The translations under genes were made by a program, and so were the position numbers. A stretch of DNA of 64,000 nt from Hippasteria phrygiana (Eukaryota > Echinodermata > Asteroidea > Valvatida > Goniasteridae). The notes beneath the pieces are model-generated. The model did not search any database and was not told the DNA's origin. It worked only from the letters and a program-made list of their open reading frames with translations. Each line of letters opens with the position of its first letter. Positions within the stretch are counted from its first letter, which is position 1. This document shows positions 40,465-50,430 of the stretch, piece after piece. The stretch covers positions 1,426,001 through 1,490,000 of the forward strand of contig JAZGUH010000184.1 of assembly GCA_037893225.1 (NCBI GenBank), read 5' to 3'.

Positions 40465-41838
40465 ATGTCATACATCTCTTATCCATCCCCACTGCAGAAT
40501 CTACACGTGATGGGTCGAGACAGTCAGGAAGAGAAGGTGGACCGGGACCATACGAGATGTCCCAAGTGCCAAGTACAACTTCACAAGAGAAGCCTGGATC
40601 GCCACCTGAGTACGGAGCATGGGCCGCGTCTGTACTACTGGTGTAGGCGCTGCGCCCACAAGAACAACCGCCGAGATAATTTGAAGGCACACTACCGTGA
40701 CTGTCACCCGGATCGCGTAGATGAAGTCAGCGAAATTAAGGGGCGAGACTCACAAGTCCCGTGAAGACAGACGTCGAAAGGAGAATGGAAACAAGCGTCG
40801 AAGTAAAGGTGAGCTTAGGTGCACCGAGACTCCAGGGAGCCGCAACGACAGTGACATAAAGGTGACAATGAGAGTTTCTCCAGAGAGGAAGAGGAAGCAG
40901 GAAGGAGCCACAGGCATGCGGCATAGCAGTATAAGGCTGATCGAGAAGAGCGGCCTGCTAAAAAGCCACGAAAACGTGATGCAGTGCCCTGCATCGTGTC
41001 CAAAGCACCTGGTGGTAAAACCACTCCACCTAAAGGCGCAGAGGCGAAGAAGAGTCATCCAGAATCGACAGAGCCACCACAACGGCAGGGTATAAGAGTG
41101 CCTGAGCCGTTCGAGGTAGCGGAGGCAGCGAAGGTACCGACGGCAGAGTCGTCAAAGACGTGCAGAGAGGCAGCCACTGACCTTCCGGATGTAGCCGCAA
41201 TGGTAGAGATCGAGTCTGCGGAGCCGCTCGAAGAATCACCACTAGGAGGAGCGGCAGAGATAGCTTTGTCACCGATGTCAATGTCATGGGACATTGACGA
41301 GGCGCCTGTGAGTAAAATGACTGTTCCGACGCCTGGAGGAAAACCTCTGAGCATGATGAGAGTGCTGAGTCAGCAAGGAGCTGAACAACAAGCGATGTCG
41401 TCGGATGAGTCTTCCTCGGGGAAAAATGAAGATGACAAGTCATCTAGGCAGTTGCGGATCAGCTACTTGCTGTCGGGGCTTTCTGTGAAAATCACTGAAG
41501 GTGGTCACACCAAGGTCATAACTAGCACTACTCAAACTGTGCATGAACGCCGTGCACGACAATACGACGTAGTATTCCTAAGGCCCCCGCTTGCAACCAC
41601 AGGAGCCGCTAAGGATCAACAGCCTACAAGGATCCGCAGATTAATGAGGGACGAGGCCACCAGCGTGAAAGGTGTAGGACCCCCGATGGTAAATGAGGAG
41701 CTCGAAAGGAGCATGATCGGGAACATTACGAAGATTACGGAAACGGAGACGCGTAGTGTTTACCAGGAAGGAGTGCTGGTGACCAAGGACCAGACCGATC
41801 GAGTCTTCCATGTGAACTTCATGGCAGGAGTTCGCTGA
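40465..41838 (+). pseudogene. unrecognised third gypsy frame with two C2H2 fingers
   Basis: On the element's strand between integrase and the 3' LTR, 40465-40764 encodes two C2H2 fingers: CPKCQVQLHKRSLDRHLSTEH (C-x2-C-x11-H-x4-H) and CRRCAHKNNRRDNLKAHYRDCH. In the next phase (about 40721-40926) lies a very basic stretch (REDRRRKENGNKRRSKGE). The first phase then returns (about 40927-41838) with KKPRKRD, a Ser/Pro/Glu-rich low-complexity part and a C-terminal region of about 130 residues (RISYLLSGLSVKITEGGH to VFHVNFMAGVR). Two compensating shifts therefore separate three parts of what was probably one protein. I recognise no family for the C-terminal region. DNA or RNA binding is inferred from the fingers and basic linker. 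Confidence 0.65.
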
Positions 41839-42253
41839 GGCGAACCTGGACAATGAACTTTAGGCATGCTAATAGAAGGAACATTAGCGCCTTGTAAACA
41901 ACAACAATAAAACACCTGTTAGTTATCTTTCGATTAGAGCCGCACCTATGTTAGTGCATCAAGTTTTGCTAAAGTTTATTCAGAGTTTATGAAGCCCTTT
42001 GTTTTAAAGTTAATTTATTATGATCGCCTACCGATTTTCTAAGATTTCAGTCATGTCGGTGCTACTATGATTATCATTGTAAACTGCAGAAGACTTTAGT
42101 TAATTTACAAAATTTTCAATTATTCAGATGAACCCCATTTGTTTTTGAGCTGATGCATTGCCTTTATGTAAGAGACTTTAGGCGTAGCAATGTTTCGTTC
42201 TTTTGGTGTATAAGTTTATTGGTCAAAGGGACTGACCAAACTTAAGGCGAGGC
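41839..42253 (+). other. gypsy 3' untranslated region and polypurine tract
   Basis: No gene. The segment from the third frame's stop to the 3' LTR is AT-rich. AAGGCGAGG at 42244-42252 is a weak purine tract placed where the plus-strand primer should be. Confidence 0.45.
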
Positions 42254-42375
42254 TGCGTAACGAAACATTAAGTTAGGGATCTCGTACCAGTCTAGGGTAC
42301 CATGCTGCTACAGCTATAGCTTTGCAGCGCGTTGTATTGCCCGAGGTATGGCAGTGAGCACGTGCCGCCCGCGAG

Positions 42376-42382
42376 TATAAAA
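42376..42382 (+). promoter_or_regulatory. LTR TATA box
   Basis: GCGAGTATAAAAGGACGCG is a strong TATA element in a GC-rich context. Transcription would start about 30 bp downstream, placing the minisatellite in R or U5. No equivalent exists in the remaining 5' LTR. Confidence 0.7.
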
Positions 42383-42642
42383 GGACGCGTCGTCCGTGCG
42401 TGGCTCTCTTGCTTTTGCTCTCTTGAGTCTCATACGTCGCTCTGAGTAACTCTCCACCTTTGTGTGACTGCTTAGCGTTGCCGCCGATTTTGGCCGTGAA
42501 TCTTGAGTCTCCGCCGCTACCGCTAATCACCTAGCGCGCAGAGAAGCGGGACCCACCGAGCGGGCTACCTTGAGCACATAGTCGGTGAGTGAACACCGCA
42601 GAGTAAACCAACCAAGTTATGACTCAGTTTCAGTTTACTTAA

Positions 42643-42732
42643 GGAGTCGCCTATCCAGGAGCCGCCTATCCAGGAGCCGCCTATCCAGGAGCCGCCTATC
42701 CAGGAGCCGCCTATCCAGGAGCCGCCTATCCA
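42643..42732 (+). repeat. 15-bp LTR minisatellite, six units (3' LTR)
   Basis: One GGAGTCGCCTATCCA and five GGAGCCGCCTATCCA units are followed by GGAGCCGCCTCTTAGGCGGG, which can form a short hairpin (CCGCCTCTTAGGCGG). The 5' LTR array has 14 units, mostly of a different sequence. Confidence 0.92.
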
Positions 42733-43012
42733 GGAGCCGCCTCTTAGGCGGGAGTTGAATAAAGCACTGTGTACACAAATATCTGACGCACTGTGACTTG
42801 GTGATTTGTATGTTGTCAATCTAGTGAGTGAGCCTATTGAGGGGAGCGTGAATGCGTGAATGTCACTGGCCAACTGTGGTGTCTGGGGGTAGACTTCCTC
42901 CAAACGGAGTTACGTCCCGGGTGTCCCGATCACCGCTCGTCGGGAAGGCCATATCCTGTCAGCGATCGTCCGGTGGCATCCCCAGTCAGGAAGGGCCGCC
43001 GGACTGCTACAA

Positions 43013-43364
43013 TATTAAAGTCATTATTGTCTTGTCTATACATCATTTCGCATTTTGTCTTTTGCCTCCATTGTTTTTTTTCTGTCCGCCCTGTTTTGCT
43101 TTGCATTTGTTTTTTGCTCATTTATTTTGCTCAGGCTTGCCAGATACTATCATGCTTCACCGCTAAACGTCATTACCCGGTACCAATAATATTGGTTATC
43201 ACACACTAAGTCGCGATCGGGCTCGCGATCTCGGACTTGACCCTTACGTGTATATGGGATATTCATGTTTCATAACTAAATTTAAATAATAAAACGGAGG
43301 CCATAGAGATGGCCAATCGGAAGGACACAAAAACCGTGTAGGCCGCGTACATTACCAATAGGTT
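43013..43364. other. no gene seen; DNA between the gypsy and L2/CR1-like elements
   Basis: T-rich sequence followed by AT-rich sequence without recognisable features. It is the target DNA between the end of the 3' LTR and the 3' tail of the minus-strand retrotransposon. Confidence 0.4.
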
Positions 43365-43602
43365 ACAATATTAATAGTAATAATAATATATCAACTTATA
43401 TTGCGCAAATTCCATAAAAAGATGTTCAAATGCGCATTACAAAGACATTAAAATTTAACGAATACAAATAAAAATAAGTGTTTAAGAATGAAATTACATA
43501 TATAAACCTATTAAAGTGTAAAACAACAATAATTATTAAAACAAAGAAGGCAAGTAAATAACAATTACAATTACAATTACAATAAAACACCACACAACAA
43601 TA

Positions 43603-45741
43603 TCAATCAAATGCAATGGTAAAAAGATGTGTTTTAAGTGATTGTTTAAAAACATTCAAATTGGCAGATTTCCGGATATTCAATGGAAGAGCATTCCATA
43701 ATTTAGGTGCAGCATCAAACGCTCTATCACCCAACGTGATTTTAGTCTGACACGTCGGATAGCTAAGGAGCATATTGTCCCTAGAACTTCTAAGATTGTA
43801 ACAAGATGAAGATTTTCTTTTAATAAGTTGGCATAAGTACAAGGGAGCAAGACCATTTAAAATGTTATATGTTAATAACAACATTTTAAAATCAATCCTA
43901 AACCTCACCGGAAGCCAATGTAAATCAAAAAACAAAGGTGTAATATGACAGTACTTTAAAGCATTACAGACCAATCTGGCGCAAGAATTTTGAACACGTT
44001 GCAGCTGGTTAATTTGAATATCAGGCAAACCATAAAAGAGACTATTACAATAATCCAATCGGCTTGAAATGAAAGAATGAATTAATGTTTCAGTACATTG
44101 TCTAGATAAATACTTCCTGATACGCCTAATATTATGTAAGTAATAAAAAGCAGTAGCACAAGTTTTTGTAATGTGAGTAGCCATTGTCATGTTTGCATCA
44201 AACCAGGCACCAAGATTCCTTACTATGGGGACAGGGGAGACTCTGGACACTCCAACATTAATACTATCTATGTTAACCTTAGCCAATTGTTGACGAGTAC
44301 CTAAAATAATAAATTCAGTTTTACTATCATTTAACATCAACCCATTACCAAGCATCCAATTGCGCACAACATGTATACAACCCTCCATTGCGGAAAGAGC
44401 CGACGACTGATTTGATGGAGCGTTTGGGCAAAACGAAAGATAAAGTTGCGTATCATCAGCATAGCAATGAACAGATGGAAGTTGAGTTTCAATTATTTCA
44501 AACAAACTACTAGTATACAAAATGAACAAAAAGGGACCTAAACAAGAACCCTGGGGTACGCCCCCATCCAGGTTAAATTTCTGAGATAATTTGCCATGAA
44601 TGGAGACCTGCTGAGATCTGTTAGCCAAATAAGATTTAAACCAGAGAAGAGCAGTCCCATCAATGCCAAACTTAGAATGAAGTGTGTTCAGTAAAATTTG
44701 ATGATTTAAAGTGTCAAAAGCCGAACTCAAATCGAGTAAAACTAATAATGTTACATGTTGCTTATTCATAGCCATTAACAGATCGTTTTTAACCTTTAAT
44801 AAAGCAGTCTCAGTACTATGATACCTACGATATGCCGATTGTTCAATAGGATATAAACCATTCAAGGATAAATGTGACTGTAGTTGAAGTGCCACAGCCT
44901 TTTCCACAAGTTTAGAAATAAATTGCAGATTACTAACAGGCCTAAAATTTTCAATCTTTAGATCAAGACCAGGTTTTTTTAACAAAGGTAAAACCAATGC
45001 TGATTTCCAGCATGCTGGAAAGTGACCCATACGTAGGGATGAATTAACTAAACCAGTTATAACAGGCAAAAGTACATCTAAGGAGCCAATAAATAACTTC
45101 ATTGGAATAGGGTCAAGGACACAACATTTCTTACTTGAGCATAAAATAAGCTTACGAACACCGTCTTCAGAAAGTTGACTAAAATCAGTTAAAATATCGG
45201 CATCCTCAGCTAATGAAGGTACGGGGACAGCTAACTGAGGTGAGCAAATCTCATTACGCAATCTTAACCTGATATTTGATATTTTATTGACAAAAAAAGT
45301 ACCCATCTCATTCGCAAGAGACAAGTCATCCGTGTGTGAAGGCAACAAAAAAGACCTGCTCACCATGAACAATTTCCGTTGATCATGACTGTTTTCGCCA
45401 ATCAAACTAGAATAGTAATCCCGACGTGCTTTATTCATCAAGAAAATGACATTATTTTTCTTCAGCTTAAACAAGTCATAATCATGCTGGCGCCCAGTTG
45501 TTCTCCATCTACGTTCATATTTCCTACGCAACTTTTTTGCCGTTCTGACCTCATCGTTAAACCATGGAACACAAGGCCGAGCAATGATAATTTTTTTCAC
45601 AACTGGTGCATGCTGTTGAACAATAGAACTAAGAATATTATTATATGAAGCAGCAAAACGATCAAGATCACCAGATTTACACATTTTTAAATCTCCAGCA
45701 CACAAATCAGATGATGAAATGTTTGAACATATCCATATCAA
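43603..45741 (-). CDS. L2/CR1-like reverse transcriptase
   Basis: About 700 residues. Between the endonuclease and the polymerase lies the linker PWFNDEVRTAKKLRRKYE. Reverse transcriptase motifs in order are LPLLKKPGLDLKIENFRPVS, QSAYRRYHSTETALLKV, LVLLDLSSAFDTLNH, GVPQGSCLGPFLFILY and the catalytic CYADDTQLYL (YADD at 44452-44463). The end has LHWLPVRFRIDFKMLLLTYN and APKLWNALPLNIRKS...FKQSLKTHLF, as in L2/CR1 proteins. The frame is open to its natural stop, and all polymerase residues I can check are present. The true start is within the upstream frame, so the first residues listed here are an artefact of the frameshift near 45720. Confidence 0.9.
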   Translation of the reverse strand: MIWICSNISSSDLCAGDLKMCKSGDLDRFAASYNNILSSIVQQHAPVVKKIIIARPCVPWFNDEVRTAKKLRRKYERRWRTTGRQHDYDLFKLKKNNVIFLMNKARRDYYSSLIGENSHDQRKLFMVSRSFLLPSHTDDLSLANEMGTFFVNKISNIRLRLRNEICSPQLAVPVPSLAEDADILTDFSQLSEDGVRKLILCSSKKCCVLDPIPMKLFIGSLDVLLPVITGLVNSSLRMGHFPACWKSALVLPLLKKPGLDLKIENFRPVSNLQFISKLVEKAVALQLQSHLSLNGLYPIEQSAYRRYHSTETALLKVKNDLLMAMNKQHVTLLVLLDLSSAFDTLNHQILLNTLHSKFGIDGTALLWFKSYLANRSQQVSIHGKLSQKFNLDGGVPQGSCLGPFLFILYTSSLFEIIETQLPSVHCYADDTQLYLSFCPNAPSNQSSALSAMEGCIHVVRNWMLGNGLMLNDSKTEFIILGTRQQLAKVNIDSINVGVSRVSPVPIVRNLGAWFDANMTMATHITKTCATAFYYLHNIRRIRKYLSRQCTETLIHSFISSRLDYCNSLFYGLPDIQINQLQRVQNSCARLVCNALKYCHITPLFFDLHWLPVRFRIDFKMLLLTYNILNGLAPLYLCQLIKRKSSSCYNLRSSRDNMLLSYPTCQTKITLGDRAFDAAPKLWNALPLNIRKSANLNVFKQSLKTHLFTIAFD

Positions 45742-47149
45742 CAGAATTAATCTTTCTGTAGGATACCTCTTTCACAGATAGATCAGGTTTATTTAAATTT
45801 AGTTTACACAGAATGGAATAATGGTCAGAAAATAAGTAATCAATGACAGGATTACCTACAATTATTAAATCTGACTTACGAGTAATGATTAAATCCAATG
45901 TATGACCTAATACATGAGTGGGTTGATCAACAAACTGTTCAAGGTTCAATGATTCTAATAACTCGGAAAAATGTATCGCATCATAGTTTTCAACATCATC
46001 AACATGAATGTTGAAATCACCAGTAAGTATCAGTGGCGCAGTAGACAGTAAAACAGTTTCAAGGTAATCGGAAAACTCGCGAAAAAAAGAATTTAATGTT
46101 ACCCGATGGTTGGTTGAATAGGGTGGTCTATAAATGACAACAACACGCAGTTGATGAGACCCTACCCCCACAAGCCATTCCGAGAATTCAAAGGACACTT
46201 TTTCAGCTGCGGCGACCTTTTTAACCTCCATCGAGTCACGTAGAAGAAGGGCAGTACCACCACCACGTCTATTCCCACGTGCATGATCCACGAACTTATA
46301 ACCCGTTGGAGTCGCTTCAGATCGATGAGCAGAATCGATGTCTTTTAACCAGGTCTCAGTCAGCGCAAAAATGTCCGCATTGCATGTACATACATAATCC
46401 AAAAAGTCGGCAGATTTATTTTTTAATGATCGGACGTTTATCGTGCAGAACTTTAAATGGCAACCAGATGACTTAAGAGGAAAACTCTGTAGAGAAGGTG
46501 TAACAAATGTCCGGCTAACTGACCCATTTGATGGTATATATTGATGAATAGACGGGCGATGACCGACGATGACGGAGATTTTAGAATTTCGTTTTTTCTG
46601 GCCTGCACGTTTGCCTCTATATCTCAAAATGCCGTTAACTTTGAACAGCTGAAATTGCACATCAGTAATACGACAACGAGATGAATACCGAAGACGCAGA
46701 AGTTCATTTCTTGAATACATACATGTGCGCACTGAACCAGTAGAATTACAGCTGGATTGTGTAACGGACAAATCAAATAAAGTTCCACCATTATCGACAG
46801 AACAAGTGGATGTAGGTCCTGGGTTAGCAGCGATATCCATACAAATGGTAATATCCAAAGGAGGATCTTTACGTTGGATATAAACACACGTCTGTCCATG
46901 CTTGGACCATTTCACAATAGGTATTGAAACAAAGCCAGTGTTCCCACATGTAGAGATACTGCTCCTGATTGTTGCTGAAAGCAGCACTGGGATCAGGTGA
47001 AAACCGCTAGGGCTGATTCCATGTTGAAAAGAACAACCCAAGTCCACATGATTGAGTTTTAATTGAACTGTTTGTTGAACCAGCAGTGCAAATATGAAGC
47101 CGACTACTAGTAGTATACTCACAGTAGTGGCCATATTGATGATACACAC
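45707..47149 (-). CDS. L2/CR1-like ORF, N-terminal region with AP endonuclease
   Basis: The protein begins with a hydrophobic segment (SILLVVGFIFALLVQQTVQL) that could act as a signal or anchor. At about residue 107 lies DIAANPGP, a 2A-like motif. A basic region follows (RGKRAGQKKRNSK). The endonuclease domain then shows KFCTINVRSLKNKSADFLDY, ALTETWL, GGGTALLLRD, LILTGDFNIHVDD and LFSDHYSILCKL, covering the usual metal-binding and catalytic residues (N, E, the D-x-N pair, S-D-H). The frame ends at 45707 after MDMFKHFI. The reverse transcriptase frame overlaps by 35 bp in another phase. The start at 47149 is the first Met, and MATTVSILL six residues later is an alternative. Confidence 0.85.
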   Translation of the reverse strand: MCIINMATTVSILLVVGFIFALLVQQTVQLKLNHVDLGCSFQHGISPSGFHLIPVLLSATIRSSISTCGNTGFVSIPIVKWSKHGQTCVYIQRKDPPLDITICMDIAANPGPTSTCSVDNGGTLFDLSVTQSSCNSTGSVRTCMYSRNELLRLRYSSRCRITDVQFQLFKVNGILRYRGKRAGQKKRNSKISVIVGHRPSIHQYIPSNGSVSRTFVTPSLQSFPLKSSGCHLKFCTINVRSLKNKSADFLDYVCTCNADIFALTETWLKDIDSAHRSEATPTGYKFVDHARGNRRGGGTALLLRDSMEVKKVAAAEKVSFEFSEWLVGVGSHQLRVVVIYRPPYSTNHRVTLNSFFREFSDYLETVLLSTAPLILTGDFNIHVDDVENYDAIHFSELLESLNLEQFVDQPTHVLGHTLDLIITRKSDLIIVGNPVIDYLFSDHYSILCKLNLNKPDLSVKEVSYRKINSVDMDMFKHFII

Positions 47150-47460
47150 AATACACAGTCAAAATGGCCAGTCATCAGTAACAGGAAACTGTCAAAATCA
47201 GACGAATCACACCACATTTGGTGCACAAAATTACAACAGAAGATCCACAAGTGAGTAAAAAAGCAAACATCAATCAGAAAAAGGATAGATGACCAATGCC
47301 AACGAAGATTAAAACAGATTTTAAAAACAAACATTAAGCAGAACAAAAAATGGCAGCTTCTCGAAAGAGCGCCCTCAATACAGTGTTCTGTTACACTGTT
47401 CAGTCTCAAATTTGTATGATACTTGGCACAATGGCACGTATAATGGTATTTAAAACCTAT

Positions 47461-47478
47461 AGACCTTTCCATTGTTTG
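47461..47478 (+). repeat. left terminal inverted repeat of the ISL2EU-type element
   Basis: AGACCTTTCCATTG matches the inverted right end (57091-57104) except at two positions (C/T and T/C). The host AT precedes it. Confidence 0.8.
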
Positions 47479-47555
47479 TAAACATTGCCCGGAAACCCAC
47501 GCATGCGCATTCCTTGGTTGGCAAATGTGTTTGGGGATGTCGTCTGCACAACAAA

Positions 47556-50249
47556 ATGGAGGATCATTCGTATGCAAAGTCACAGCCGATGTTGTCGGGT
47601 ATCAGCCGAATTAGCGAAGAACACTCTTATTTTCCAAAGTCAAGCTGTTCCGATCTTTCTTCTTCATACGTGCAACAGCTAGACCAGATATCCAGAGAAA
47701 GGTATAATGAGAAATTAATGGTTGAATTCCCAAATGGAAAATTAGAAATTCCGGATCCGTTCGGTGGCGGATTGCAATACATCAACAACCCAACCCTATA
47801 GACCATATCGCAAATACCGCCTGGTCGAGACGTCACAATGGTCACAAGGGATTGTGGGAAGGAAATGGGAGCTATTTTGGTGCGCGTTTCTTTTCCACGT
47901 CCCTAGTAACCATTGTGACGTCTCGTCTAGGCGGTATTTGCGATAAGGTCTATGGCCTACCTGCTTCGAATATGGTGACATGTACAATTACCTCATTAAT
48001 TCACTTGGGCCATACACAAAGGACACGATGAAATCCTTCAAGTCACTGGAGTCCTACAGCTACTTTGTGAAAGGATTTGTCCAGGCAGTACTGTACTCAC
48101 CAGTTGGTGATAACAGCCCCGTGTGTGTACTCCGAAGCAGAGTGACCCACTCACAAAGCCTGACAAAACCCCCTGTGAGTGCTTGGATAATGGTCAACAA
48201 ATTCACAGGATCGGTGGTTGCTGCGCACTGCATGTGCATGGCGGGGTAAGAGAAGACTAACATTCTAAATACATGTACTTGTAAGTGCTTCAGAACATGG
48301 TTTATGAATGTACATCTTGGTTTTACTGGGGAGGGGGGGGGGGGGGGGTGTACTAGTATGATCTTTGTATTTTAACGTTACAGATTTCTTTAAAAAATAA
48401 TGTGCCAGGACATTGCCTTTTGAAAGAATAGGCCTCTGCATAATTTACTCCAGTCTTCTGCTTTTTGAAAATTACGTCAAGATTTTCACAAAATAGCATA
48501 ATGGCCGTTGACATGTTTATTTAGGTCCTTGTGTGCCTCTGACAACTTTCAAATTTTCAGTCAATTTCCTGAAAGGTGACAGATTTTAGGCGAAAACATT
48601 TCTCTTGGTACCGTCAGTACTTTACCCACTTTGGTACTCGGTGGCATAGCAAAGAAGGTGGGAACCTCTCTGACCCCCACCTTTGGCTGTTCGCCCCCCC
48701 CCCCCCCCCCCCCCCCCAGCCCCCGTTCTTGTTATTCCCCCCTGAGAGCAATCCTGGTCGTGTTACTGGTAGAAGACAATTGTTGTTCAAAAGTTTACAT
48801 TAACATAGTCCTTTAAAAACAATGTCAAAAGAGGCTGCAATTTACAGGACTTTGTTGAGTCCATTTCCACCAGCCAATTTTCCAGAGGCTGGCTTCAGTC
48901 CATTTAGGCTTCAGCTCTATTCCTGAAACCAGAACAGAGACAAATCAGGGATTTAGAAGAAAGTGTTCACGGTGCGGGCATGCAAATAATTTCACAAAAT
49001 AAAAAAATGAAGGGTCTTGGTACTCTTGGAATCAAGACAAACATTGACATGATTTGTTGGGATTTCTTTTTTCAGTCTTGGAGAGGCATGCAGCCACATT
49101 GCAGCAGTAATGTTCAAGCTGGAGGCAGCAAATCGTCTGGGTTATACTTCACAGGCGTGTACTGAAAAAGCATGTCTTTGGAACCAAGACTGTCTGAAAG
49201 GGAAGTATTTAGACCCGTGTACACTCCAAGAACTTCACTTCACAAAGCCCAAACATGACAATCAAAAGAAGAGGTCAGTACATGTACATCCATTTGCAAC
49301 CACCTCAACGGCAACCTTACAAGATCTGGACTTGGATGCATTGAAAAGAGTAAACCCCAATGCATGCATATTTTCTCTCATCCCAAAAGAAGATGAGGAT
49401 ACTGATACAGCATCAGAAAATGAAAATAATGTAAAAGTAGAGTGGGAGCCGAAACTACCAACACCGTTTTGTCACCTGAGAGGAAATGACATTCCTCATC
49501 ATCAGATAATTACAGAAGAGCAAGTACATCTTATAGCTTCAAGCACATCTGGCCAGAGAAAGTCAAATTTGTGGCACCTCTATCGATTTGGTCGCATAAC
49601 TGCATCAGTTGTGGGATCTGTTGTAAAATTCATGGATGGGTCATCAAAGAGGGATGTTGCTTCACTTTGCTCCAAAATGCTTGGACTTAACTCATTTTTT
49701 CCAACTAGAGCCATGAAATGGGGGATTGATCATGAGTCAGTGGCCTTGGCTTGTCTGAGACAGCGTTTAGAGTTGGAGGGCCATCAGAATCTTACAATGT
49801 GGAATATTGGGCTGTTCATAGACCCAGATTCACCATTTCTCGGAGCATCTCCTGATGCCATGGTTAGTTGCACTTGTTGTGGGGTACAGTGTGTGGAGAT
49901 TAAATGTCCCAACAACAAAAAAGATGCACACAACCTGGATCCACAAAGTTTCCATGGAGCCAAAGCCATTGACTGTTTAAATGTAACTGGGAAAGAACAA
50001 AATTATGCAATTTCTCTTAAGGAAAGACATGATTACTTATACCAAGTGTTGTGCCAAATTGGTGTTCTACACAAATTGAAAAATGTATCATCTGGGTTGT
50101 TTGTTATTTGGACATCCAAAGGTATGTTTGTGCAGAAGATTATTCATAATCAAGACCAGTGGAAAGCAATTAGGGAAAGCAGTGAATTGTTTTTTAAACA
50201 ACATCTCCAGCCTGCAATTCTCAGGTTTTTAAGGAAGCCAGAGTTGTAA
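47556..50249 (+). CDS. SWIM zinc-finger / YqaJ-like exonuclease protein (2 exons, disrupted by a MITE)
   Basis: Exon 1 runs 47556-48245 (donor GG|GTAAGA) and exon 2 runs 49076-50249 (acceptor TTTTTTCAG). Together they encode 569 residues once a 152-bp MITE and its 2-bp duplication (47800-47953) are discounted. The SWIM finger is formed across the splice: HCMCMAG then LGEACSHIAAV (C-x-C-x7-C-x-H). The YqaJ/lambda-exonuclease-like nuclease shows GRITASVVGSVV, MKWGIDHESVAL, FLGASPDAMV, CVEIKCP and YLYQVLCQIGVL, so the core D, E-x-K and Q positions are present. In this transposon class the nuclease is thought to assist transposition; its exact job is not known to me. ATG 47556 is chosen because the upstream in-frame residues fall in the terminal repeat. 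An AATAAA follows at 50424. Confidence 0.85.
47800..47951. mobile_element. 152-bp MITE inserted in exon 1 of the YqaJ gene
   Basis: The ends are AGACCATATCGCAAATACCG and its inverted partner AGACCTTATCGCAAATACCG, with arms of about 45 bp. AT flanks both sides (47798-47799 and 47952-47953). Removing the element and one AT joins ACC CTA TGG CCT in frame, so both the boundaries and the duplication are confirmed by the coding sequence. Its AGACC terminus and AT duplication match those of the host transposon, so it is probably mobilised by a transposase of the same superfamily. Confidence 0.92.
48246..49075 (+). other. intron of the YqaJ gene
   Basis: The intron is bounded by GTAAGA and TTTTTTCAG. 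It contains a poly-G run near 48332-48348 and a poly-C run of about 25 near 48693-48717. No inserted gene is seen. Confidence 0.8.
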
Positions 50250-50430
50250 TTAGGAATGATTTGACAATTTTTCATCCCACTTTTTAAGGTTTGTGTAAAA
50301 CGAACACAGTTGTAACAAAATATGCTAGCATTATTTCTTTTTTCTAATTCACAGGTAAATATGGTTCCTGAAAACTAGCATTAAAATGAATATACTATAA
50401 AAAAAACAGTGATAAGGCGAATTAAATAAA

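Larger units (their letters stand above)
30811..43012 (+). mobile_element. decayed Ty3/gypsy retrotransposon with nested insertions
   Basis: The order is: incomplete 5' LTR (30811-31120 and 33772-34021), primer-binding site, short first gag segment, 2.0-kb T-rich insert, gag with CCHC knuckle, protease, reverse transcriptase, RNase H, truncated integrase, a third frame with C2H2 fingers, 3' untranslated region and 3' LTR (42254-43012). At least eight frameshifts or stops and two internal deletions (RNase H near 39530, integrase near 40440) show that it is inactive. The LTR halves that can be compared are still very similar, so decay was fast or partly template-based. Confidence 0.85.
42254..43012 (+). 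repeat. gypsy 3' LTR, complete
   Basis: It starts TGCGTAACGAAACATT and ends GGACTGCTACA. It holds a TATA box (TATAAAA, 42376-42382), the 15-bp minisatellite (42643-42732), an AATAAA signal (42758-42763) and the region matching 33772-34021. The start is inferred from the TG dinucleotide and purine tract, because the 5' LTR lacks this portion. Confidence 0.8.
43365..47410 (-). mobile_element. nearly complete L2/CR1-like non-LTR retrotransposon
   Basis: On the minus strand: a 5' untranslated region (from about 47410), an endonuclease frame, a reverse transcriptase frame, and a 3' untranslated region ending in ATTATTATTACTATTAA-type repeats (43368-43392). Endonuclease and reverse transcriptase were almost certainly one frame, now split by a single shift near 45720. 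The 5' boundary is uncertain; GAGGGCGCTCTTTCGAGAAG near 47372 may be close to it. Confidence 0.85.

Noticed and set aside
40984..41838. Envelope-like protein after gypsy integrase
   Set aside because: There is no signal peptide, transmembrane helix or glycosylation-rich ectodomain. The upstream C2H2 fingers and basic linker point elsewhere.
47472..47801. YqaJ-gene start at the first Met (47472)
   Set aside because: That stretch lies within the terminal and subterminal repeat, so the Met at 47556 is the better start.
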